Source: Aphrophora alni (lineage: Eukaryota; Arthropoda; Insecta; Hemiptera; Aphrophoridae). Taken from it: 64,000 nucleotides of DNA. The position numbers and the translations under genes are program-made. The stretch covers positions 144,215,618-144,279,617 of the forward strand of contig OY740765.1 of the NCBI GenBank assembly GCA_963513935.1. The letters run 5' to 3'. Positions within the stretch are counted from its first letter, which is position 1. Each line of letters opens with the position of its first letter. Under the pieces are notes generated by a model. It searched no databases. It saw only the letters and a list, made by a program, of their open reading frames with translations, and was not told the origin of the DNA. Positions 23,335 through 34,996 of this stretch are shown here, in pieces.

Positions 23335-26300
23335 CTGGAAAATAAAAGAAACAATCTCTTTAATATTTCGCCTTTTAATAAAAGGAAGAAAAGAATATAA
23401 AATGAAGACCCGTATCACACGAATACTCTAATAGTGTCAGGATGGAAGAGAACAAGAGTTAGTCAATAGAGAATTGATATGAAAGATGAAAGAGAGGGAT
23501 CTAACCTAAGTCTAAATGAAAAAATGTGTAGACCCAACTCGGATTATTCGGGATTTCCAATGCGTATTCATTATAAGTTGGCCCCTATGGGTATGTACAA
23601 GACGTGTTCCCGGTTGGTCTATTGAATGGAGTTCTCTCGTTTTGTGCAGGAGATTCCGGGATCCATTCACATGGGGGTTTAACATAATTGTCGTGTTCTC
23701 CCAACATCGCGGGATAAGTGATGAGATACTATTGATAGCAAATTCTGGTCTCGAAAGTTAGAATTTCAACTAGGGAACTCGATCTGCTGACGAGACATAA
23801 TTCGATTTAAAAAATCATCTAACAAGCGTAGGACTGGTTGTAGCGCTAATAATTTTGAATTTTATTTATTCTTGTACAGGCGTTTTCTCTTTTATTTCAC
23901 TCTATCTGTTATATTCGGTGATCTGAGCTGAACATCGTTATTTACATTATCTTTAGAAAAAACAACTAAGAAGAGATTTTCAACTGCAAAATTGGTTGTG
24001 AATATTTTTAATAATATTATTGAGAATAAATTTATCCAATTTTTGAAAAGAAAAAATGAATCGTAACACCGTTTCTAAGTTGATAATTATACGAGCTATA
24101 AAAATAATAAACAATTCACAAAAAAATATATATATATAAAAGGAAAACAAATTAAACACCTCTTTGGCCATGAAATGTACATTAAACCTTAATTAGTAAT
24201 ATTAACATTTATTAACTTTGAAATGAAACACACAAAAATTAAAAATGAAAAGTCATCATTTAGTAGGTTGATTAACCACATCATCAGTCTCCTCCATATC
24301 CATTAGGCATTCTTAATTTTTTTTTTTGAAAAAGTATTATATTTAACCCATAACTATATTATACCCGGTAAGTTGTTGCGTTTATTTTAAAATAATTCAT
24401 AATAAAAAGCAGTTTTGCAACATGAGAAATAATCTGTTTTGAAATCCAACTTTTACGCAAAAGAATACGAGGTCAATTCTAAAATTAGGCTTACGTTTGA
24501 GACAATTTTATTCAGCCTAATACAGCTGTTTAAAGTTTCAGAGAAAAAACACAACTTGGACTCAGTAATGTCTTTAAGACAAATATTTTAAATTGTAAAA
24601 GTGAACGCCAAAATTTATTACATTGCATAGTCATCAATGTAGCTCGAGCTCAAAATTTTTTCTTCAAAAATTAAATTAAATACAACTTTGTAAAATATTT
24701 CGCAACATCGTGTTTCTAAAAACCAGGTACACCTCTTATTTTATACTAACTGTATTCATGATTAAGTTTTTAAAAGATTTTAAAAATTTTGTTTTAAAAT
24801 TAAATTTGTTAATTACCTTGTAAAATGATTTTCAACTGTAACATTTCCTCGTGAAATATTTGTAGAAATCTGTCTGAATCTGTTTTTTCTTGTCTGGTCT
24901 TATATTATTTAAAATTATTTCTTTAAATAATATTTCTTTCATTAAACTCTTAATAACTAAATGTTTTCTTTTGTAAAATTTATTCAAAATTAATTTCTTA
25001 ACTGTTGATTAATTATTTTATTAGCAATTTGTAACATCTCACTTTGTAAACTTTTACTTTAATTAATTATACAAATGTAATAATCTATGGAATCATGCAT
25101 GTAGAGTGTAGAGTCTGTCTAGTGATGGATCCTTTTGAATTTACAGTTTTTACTAGTCTAAGAAAATGTAGAAATAAATCAAAAAGATAAAACAACCGTC
25201 TTAATATCATCGAAAAAAAAGTCTGTTAAAAGTATTATACAAATATTTAAATGATGTGTTAAATTTAATCTAAATCTAAAAAATGAGGATTTTTTGTATT
25301 TATATAAAAAATAGATGTGGGTGGTGCAGCTAGCTAAATTTCGACACATAGTCCCTCTAATAGTCAAAATTAATTAAAAATTTTTTTGACGTCTATAAAT
25401 AATAAAACATACGTCCAATTCTTCAACTTTTTCTTAATTTTTTTAAATTTTTTGTTTAATTATTGTTATTATTGAAATAAATCTATTTAAAAAGGATAAT
25501 ACATGGATTTGTGGTAATGCCAATTAGTATTAATTTATAACATTAAATAGGTCACCACTTGTCCTAAAGAAAATATTCAGTATCTTATAAACGTAAAGGT
25601 GTGTTAACAGTAGAACCTTCAATTTCCCAAACATATATTACAGTGTTGTATATCTGATTAAGTTTGAACTTTGTATCATTGAATATATTGTGATTGCATT
25701 TCAGCTAGGGGGCGCGGTCATGCTGCTTCCAGTTGTTACCTTTTTCTACTTGTATTCCACAAATCACAAGTATAAAAATTGGAAAATTGTGTTTTAATTA
25801 ATTTGGCGAGTTTCCACAAGTGTAGCTCATTACAGTGGGAAAAAAATAGGAATTAAATGTCAAAAGTACAGTCTACGCCTACAGTTTAAGTCTGCCTAAT
25901 TCAGTACAAGAACAAAAACTGGTGGAATGTCCAGTGAAACTTACATTTTATATCAGCAAATATTTCTTGGTTGTGTTCATGTAAAGTATTATTAAAAGTA
26001 CAGGTTGAAAAACAAGCAACATTACCTGAATTAGTCAAACTGTTCAGCTGATCATCAGCTGTTTTATAACAGTTTTGAACTAAAGTATTTGAGCTGTATC
26101 TTGTTTTAGCATTTTCAAGTCTTGAACGGATACTTGCCGCAGCATCTGTGATTGATTCTGAGATTGAAAGAAGATCAATATTTAAGATTTGTCCATAATT
26201 GTCTTGAGTTTTTGCCACAGCTTCGTTGATCAACTGTCTAAGTTTGTTGATTCGATCATCGTATTGTTTATATCTATTGATTGCAGACTCGATGATTGCT

Positions 26301-29300
26301 GACAGATTTGAACGTGGAGGTGGAGTAGGCTGAGGTGTAGTTGTTTGTGGAGTTGTGGGTGTAGTGGGAGTTGGAGTTGTAGAACTTACATTTTCACCTG
26401 TAGGTTGATTTGGAGATTTGGTTGTTGTTGTTGGACGTTGAGTCGTCGTAATCTGTGCACAAAATTTCTGAATTAGACAAACAATTTATCTTAATATAGT
26501 TTATTGTAACTAAATCATTTATACATAAGAACCGACATATTTTCCCAACGCTAGTGGATCTTAGTTATTTTCACGAACACGCTAAGTCACGTATTACCAA
26601 AGTGATAAAACAAAAAGTTTATGTTTAAACTGTTAAACCATTAAAATTAAACACTATTTACAAAAAAAAGAAGACCTTCCTCTTTTGAAAAAGAAATTGA
26701 TTTTAAAACTTTTTTTCTTTAGTTCCAGGGGAGTTTTCGACAAAAATCTAAAAATCCGTTGGTCTCATTGTAAACCATAGGATCTGAAGATCAATAGTAT
26801 AGCCTATACAGAACGTGACCGTGTGACCTAATCCACGGTCACAAGGGCGCTTTTGCGGGGATTTGCTACAAACTTGTTAATAACTATTTCTGAAGTTCTA
26901 CCAGGCCGATTTTCATGCAGTTTATTTTAAATGAAAAATTATTTTGCCATTAATTGCAAAAAAATATATGAATCGTCAATTTTTATTTCATTTTTATATA
27001 AAAAAATTTTTAACACATTAATACCTATATTCTGACAGTCACAAATCACACCATAGTCACTATTAATACATTTGATGTATTGGTATGGTAACTTAATTTG
27101 TATATAAAATTACAAATCAAGTTTAAAACACTTTCCAAATTGTTTCACATTGGTCTATCTTAGACTTAACTTATCTTTGTGCGATAAAGAACTCCTCCGC
27201 ACCCACTCAACCTACAGAGATGGGGATGATCTCATTGGAAAACGTAGGGTCTGAAGATCAATAGTATATACAGAAAGTGGGTTAGGTTAGGGTTACTAGG
27301 GCATTTTTGCAGGGTTTTTGAAATGGTTTTAGGCCACAATCATATTAATGTATATTTCTGGGGTAGTTCTATTGAGCAGAACTATAATATTATTAAAGTT
27401 TGTTGTAGGATTATTTGGTACATTTTCTAAAAGAAATTTTGTAATTGTTTTAGTGTTAAGTTTTCCATGGTTTTCACAAATTTCCGGTTTTAATCCCTGT
27501 ATAACGTAAATTAACTATTTGTTTTTCTTCCATGTTATGGTTAATTTTTCTCTATGTAGCTTCAATTTCTATTAAAAAGTTTATTGGTGGCTCAGATTCT
27601 GATTGCATTTTGTTTTGAGCCCTTGGTTGGGAATCAAATCTGTTTTTGAATTCTCCCAAGTTATGTCCCCATGTTGCTTTGTTTTAATGAAACTCTCGTA
27701 CCAATTTAGAACTATTTTTACTAAGTAAGTGGGCAATAGACTTATTTGTGTCTCTTTTTTCGAACCATTAGCTTTTGAAACTATTTTATATCTTGCAATG
27801 AACGTGTTAATGTCTTCTGAGGGTTGTATTAAGGTTATTTCTTTCTTTTCTTTCCATTTTTGTGTTATTATTCCCTTGTTGATTTGAGGTTGTTTATTTT
27901 CTTTATAAATTGTATCTTCCGGTTCTTGTATGTTAGAATGTTGTCGTTCAAACGTTCCTGGGTCGTATATATTTTTGACTAAGTCTTATGAACTTTCTTG
28001 AATTTGTTTAGCTTCTTGTGTTAGAGTTCTCTTTGCGTTTCTTAATGATTTTAAATCCCCTAATTCTTGGTATGTACCTCACTGTTCTGTATTTAGGGTG
28101 TTAAAATTTATTAAATATTCATATAAGTTTTTATAATCTTGGTTGGTTTTTATAGCTATTTGGATTATTTAAATAAGTGCTAAATGTTTTCTACTTTAGT
28201 CTAGCGTTGTTGTATTAGTAATTACTACCCTGTGTTCTTTAAAAATTTATGTTGGTTCTTCTTTTTAAAATTTATGTATGTCTGTGTTACTTAAGTCCAT
28301 TTAAATTTATTTTTGTATACATATAATTTATTCTCTTAAATTCACTAAATTTTCTCCATCTCTGCATTTATTTGATTTATTTTCTCAATTTGAAAAGTTA
28401 AACACTGTGTAATACTTTTACTCTAAGATCTTTTTATATTACCTTTTTTTTATTCTTGTGAATTTCGGATGTTGGGGACCCACCAGATTCGATTTCCCGA
28501 ATCACTACAGCTTGGCTGTGATAGAGTTTATCTGACACAGTGTTTTAAATAAGTGCAGAGACGAGATTAACCTGTGTATTATTATTTTTTTTAAACAAAT
28601 GATAATTTTGTTTTAATTTACAAATATTTCAAAACTTATCGCTATAAATAATTAACCTTAAACATCAATACTTATTTAACTTACTAGTATTTGCTTGAAT
28701 TTACTGAATTGATTGTTATTAAAAATATTCAGATTTGCTCTAGAGAGAACTGTGCTATGTTTTCTATACAGCCCACTCAACATTTAATTATACAAACAAT
28801 TTTGTTTAAAGGCTTGAATTACAATCTAATATACATTTTCTTACTTACTCTAATATAATGAAATATTTTCATATTATTTATAGCTATCCAGTTTTAATTT
28901 CTCTGTGAATTTACATAAATTTTGACTCACTTTTGCTTTTTATAGCTCCTTTAAAATTCCTTGAAAGGTATCGTAAAATCCTTATTTCAGCTATTTTATA
29001 CTAAAGGATTTTCGATTTTTTAAACCTAGCGTTAGTTACAAATAGTTGATTTAAATATTTTTTCAGTTATTGTGAACTAAATTTGTTGTATTGACTTTAG
29101 TTTGATTTTAAGTTTCAATATTAATTAAGTAATTATAGTTATGAGATCTCCCTTACATAAATGTTTTAAATTACTGACTACTCACATAATTAGCTGTATT
29201 TTCGTTCGTAGCACTTACACATCTTTCACTTTTCTTTCTTGGTAATTAATATCGATTTAATTCCTGAACTTTCACTTAACATTTATCACTTGCTTAATAC

Positions 29301-32300
29301 TTTTCGTAATGTTTTTATTGCTTATCTTGCCTTTGAAATACACTCATTTTTTTATATTTATGAACTTGTTTAAATTTTTAATCTTAACACATTTTATTTT
29401 AATGTTAATTTTATTTCTCTAATATAATAGATATTCATTTTTGAATATATCTCTGATAAGGTGTGGCATTCCCACGGGGGCAGTTGTGAAATTTACCAAA
29501 TGTATTTTTCACACCAACCGCAACGTCATAGCTGACAGCTGGTTTTCTTCTACAAAGTAGAAATACCGGCAGTATTCCAAACAAAATTGTCACCGGTACA
29601 ATAGACTTGACTTTGCTCTTTCTTTGTGCCTAAAGAGAAAAAAACTGTCGTATTAGTATCGTCAATGAACCACGATACAAATTTTGATGCCTAAACGTAA
29701 AAACCTACTATCATTGCAGACTATATATAACATGGCTAAAGGGACGTGGATAGTTTAGATAAAAAGTATGTCACCTATTCAGCTACAAGGAAGACACACC
29801 GTTGGCCATTGCGAATATTCTATGCAATACTTGATATCATTCGTGTAAACTCACTTGTTATGTTCAATTCTTTCAGGGATAATCACGATTTTCACAATAG
29901 AAGTGAAAAATCTTATCAGAGACCTTTGTAAACCTTGGCATTCAAAATCGTCTTACTGTTATACTTCTACAAACTGAGCTGAAGGTGGGAATCTGCCGAA
30001 TATTGAAAGCTGAAATGACTAGGAACTATCCCCACCCCTAAGTTGAACCACCTAGAGACAAACCAAAGAGAAAGTGGCGCTATACATATCCAGTGATAAA
30101 AGATAGAAAAACGAACAATGTATGTCACCTTGTGAAAATCTCATCTGTAATGAGTGCGAAGAAACTGCCACAATTGTACACCTTGAACTTCAGGGTAAGG
30201 TAACCCCCCCCCCCCAACAAAAAAACAGGACTATACCAAATGTATTTTTGTAGGATATTTGTATCGTCTAGAAATAGGTTATCAATAGTACTCAATAAAA
30301 TCTCTTGTTAAAAAACTAAAGTTTTTTGAAAAAATACACGTATTTGTTAAATGTATCTTTTCAATATTATTATATCTTGATTTGGTGTATACATATGTGT
30401 TTTTTGTATTGTTTACTAACCCTAAGACCTAAACAAGTTAAAAATACTTCATTTGTATCTTAAATTATTATTTTTTTTTATTTCTTAAAAGTATTTTTTT
30501 AATTTTTTAGGACAAAGGATCACGACTAACACCCTAAAAAAGTAAGGACACGAATAAAAAGTTAACAAAACTGTAAGTGGGGGGGGGGTAGCATAGGAGA
30601 AAAGTTCTTTGTAACCCTCGGCTCCGCCTCATGCGTCAACATTCTCTCTCAGAGGGACAGTGTCATTTTCTTCAATTAATACACTAATAACAATCGTAGA
30701 AACCACAAATTCAAATTGTTTATATTACCTCATGATATTATCATATGAACAGGAGGAAAAAAAATCTACACACTATACAAAATATAGGGTAAATTTGGTA
30801 ATCCCAAAAATATCTACTTCCGTTTTGGACTTTGATAAAAATATTTTCCTGGTCAGAAATGATATATTTTCATCGACGTACAATATTGGGTAGAGGTTTA
30901 CAGTGATATTAACATCTCATGAAAAACCATGGATTTCAACCGTCTCTTGATGGATGAGAGGTGTCTTTTACAGAACCCTTTTCTTCTTAAAATGTAATAT
31001 TTATCCTAATAGATTTTAGTAAACAAATTCAATACAAAACAATTCATATATAGATGAAACTTTTAGACCTAAATAAACAGTTTTCATAAAATCTTAAATG
31101 AGTGAATTAAAAAAAAAATCTTTAATCTGATATATTTGTAGTAAAACTATACAATTAAAAAAAAAAAAGAGTATTTTCTCCAATCGCCGTCAAATTTCAG
31201 ATATAACTAAAAATTATCAGTCCAACTAATTTGAGGGTCTTTTTTTATGGGTGTATAAAGTCCAGATAATATACCAAAATTTTTAGCATTAAAACTCAAA
31301 ATATGGGTCAAATAGCCTCAGCTTTTTAAAGAGTATCAATTTTGAATATAACTGAAGTTAGATTGTGATTGTTATAGCCCTTTTTTTAGCTATAAAGTTT
31401 TGCGACAAATAACAGGTTCTCGATAGATTCAACATTGCACAACAATTTAAAAATGGCAATTGATATTTTAATATTAATTTTAATATATGATATTCCCTCC
31501 CCCCCCCCCATAACTTGATAACATTACATGTTAACAAATATAATTTCAAACTAAATTTGTAAAAAATTAAATTCTGATAAAATTTATTTGTTAATAAATA
31601 AATTTACAAAATTACGTGATAAATACTATAAAATATTCAAATTAGTATTAAAACAGCAATCGCTATTTTGGAACTGTTAAGAGAAATATTTTCAGTAACT
31701 TTCTGGGCCAACAATGGATTATTATCAATTATCATAACACCTAAATATTTGGTGTTGTAGACAATTTACCAAGATATGTTTTTAGTTTTTTTTTATAGAA
31801 AACTCGCTAGTCACTTGACCTACAGAAAAAATATACGAAAATCAATTTCTTTTTCGTGGAAAGGTGTAATCTTTTGCTTTTTGCAAATCAATATTTTCTG
31901 ATGTTAATGGTTTTCGAGATATTCTACGTTAAACATTTTAAATATACAAAGTAAAATCTTAATTATCTGGTACACTGGTAAAAGTTACATAAATATGGGT
32001 ATACCAAATCTTCATTCAATATGTTATCTGTTTTCAAAGATATAATTTTTTTTTGTAAAAACACAAAAACGAAGAGTTTCCGGACATATATTTATACGTT
32101 ATTTTCTTATTTTAAACTCTACAAACAGCTCCCGAAATATTGCCTTGTAATCTTGATCGCTTTGTCAGTATAAGAGGGAATTAATGGATCAATTCAACAG
32201 CCTTAATTTTTAATTGTAAATTACGAGTTAAATTATTTTGTTTATCACAAAACTTAAAAAATATAGCTACTTACGAGTCTTGCTTTACAGAAGTTATACA

Positions 32301-34938
32301 TATTGAGAGAGATGGTTGCAACTCTAAACGCTTCATTTAAAGTATCGTCAGCGCACTTTGCAATTTTAACAGAATCGCTCAATGAAGCGTCGATTTCATT
32401 TTTAACTTCCGTCATTGTTGTATTCATGAACTTAATAGCTCCGTTAATAAAATCGCTCGGACAGCCAGCGAATATGCTGAAAATGTTGAAAGAGAAAATC
32501 CTCGTTAGACAGCTGGTGAAGAAATCGGCAATAGATGTTGCGGCAGTTCTAGCATTCACAGCTGCCGCACTGATCACTAGTTTGTCAATACGTGGTACTG
32601 ACTTGGTACTTGCTGAATTAACACAGTTCGCGTAATATTGTGCACCTGGAAACATTACAGTAAATATAGTTTACACAAATAACATTTTCATAAATACTAA
32701 TATATTGTGCATAATTTTTTTCACTCATCCGTACAAACAAAAAAAGGTTTCAATTAAGCGAAAATTTTGGGGAAATAATGAAACTGCCATACAATTAAAA
32801 CTAAAAATTCCTATTTTCCAAAAAATTTATGATAATGCTTAAATAAAATAAGGTGAGCTGCTCAATAGAGCGATACGATATATGTCGTACAGTCATTGCG
32901 ATGCTCGACTTTTATCTTAAAATAATTTTGGTACACACCGAAGTTAGTTATCTAAAAAAGATTTTTTTTTTTTTTAACAGTAATCAAGCTCTTCTAGTGA
33001 AAACGACGTTTTAGTAACGAATTGGTGAAAATCAGGAGAAAAGACAGAATCAGGTACTGTGTGCAATTGTATAATTTAACTAGCTGATGCTCCCAGTTTC
33101 ACCTGGGGATAGTTGAGATAGTTTTTTTTTTTTTTTTTTAGTTGAGATAGAAATAAAAATTTTAGGAATATACTATGGAAATATATTATTCACAAATACA
33201 GCATCACACCAATATTGATCAAAATCGACCCATAAATAACAAAGTTATGATATTTGTTTTAGGGATAAAAAACACCCTTAGAGTGGAACATTTTCAAAAT
33301 CCTTTCTTAGTACGCGTCTACTGACCTACCACAAATCATGTTAAAAAATTCATAGCTCTGGGTTTGTTGGATCCAGAGATATCCTTTAGGAGTAAAAAAC
33401 ACCATTGGAGTGGAACATTTTCAAAATCCTTTCTTAGTACGCGTCTACAGACCTACCACAAACCATGCTAAAAAATTCATAGCTTTCGTGATCAGTCAAT
33501 GGGTTGTGACTTATATATATGTAGACGTGCGACACAGTCCAGCAGTAAGTTCCTAGTGAACTATTTTAACATGAAAAGAAATACTGTATAGGATGCGTCC
33601 ACAATCAAAAGCAATTTTTTAGTAAACAATAATATAACAAATATTAAATTTTTATGCAATTGTTAATACATATGTGTTAGCGAACGTGGTTCGTATTGTG
33701 TTGCGCCTGATGATGCCTCTAGTGAAGGAGAAAGTGCTGTAGACAGACAAACATAACAACTACTTTTATCGATAAAGTTAATAAATTTAAAACTCTTAAT
33801 AATGTTTAAAAACTCCAAGAATGTTATTTTCATATTTTTCTAGTACTAATAGGCTTGTTTTTACTTTTTTTGTGAAATTTCTGTTATATAAGAGCAGTTG
33901 GTAAAATTACTTTGGATCTGATATTTTGTTTGTGATCTCTAAAGACCGCAACACTATGTTTAATCATGTATAGATATCTTTTGGAATTATCGTCTAAAAT
34001 ATGCTCGATTTATTTATTGTTTGTTTTAAAGTTAAGTTAAAGTCGTTAGTTGGATCTTTATTTTATCTGTGTTTTATTGTTGTTGAAAACGAACTATTCA
34101 GTACAGAAATTTAGTTATAGGATTCTATACGTGATTAAGCTTGCTCATCATCTGATAGGACCTTAGTTATCAGTAAGCATTTGACGGAGGCACATTAGTT
34201 GAAGTCCACACTTATTAAAGTATTTTACAAATAATAATTGCAAGTCCGTTTCTTTGTTTGTTTAAATAAATGTTTTAAGTGTGTTTTAAAGTATTTTTAA
34301 AAAAGTGTTAGTGTTTCAAAATTATTTTTAAACTTAAATGTCATCAATTTTATTGCATCGTACAATATTCCATTAAATTTCAGATGACCTCCACAAAGAA
34401 CCGAATGAGGCCAAGGATTTGATGATGACATGTCGAAACCTGTAATCCTGTTGAGTTTTTAAAAAGATTGTTCTACGCATATTGAAAAGGAAAATAGCTA
34501 TATTAATAACACAAATCTAGAGGTTACTTACACATTATGTTAAATATTTATTTCATATATTTCTATATAAATATACAAATCTTACCTCTTGTTATAGCAT
34601 TGGTTATACTAAAATTCGCAGTTTTGGAGCAAGAATCATCGCCTGTGTATAAGTTCAAATACGGCTTCAACTGTGATATCAGACCAGCTGTAATCTTTTC
34701 AATGGCTGCGTTCCTATTGGAGTTCTGGCTATTTGTCAGAGCAATCTGTTTTGCCAATTCAATTTCTAGGTTTATACTTTTCTTGACAGGATTTATTTGG
34801 ATTTCGATCGTTTTTTGATCTTCTGCACTTACTTGAGCTGAGACACCAGCATTCTAAAATAAAAGACAATTTCACTTTAGTTAAAATATTACTTATTAAA
34901 ATACAATGGGAAGCTGAAAAGTGCACTCCACCACACAA

Positions 34939-34996
<58 letters not shown>

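Larger units (their letters stand above)
26453..32274 (-). other. Intron 3
   Basis: 5822 bases, phase 0. Contains an old direct duplication, a gypsy-like gag relic (minus), a piggyBac relic (plus), C12, G10 and C11 homopolymers, and a partial foldback copy. No additional exon with fitting phase was seen. Confidence 0.7.
32646..34585 (-). other. Intron 2
   Basis: 1940 bases, phase 1. Holds a SINE/RTE-like element with an internal duplication and a hammerhead-like motif. Confidence 0.7.

Noticed and set aside
32303..32635. 110-codon plus-strand frame
   Set aside because: Antisense shadow of exon 3, whose strand is fixed by splice sites, phase and cysteine spacing.
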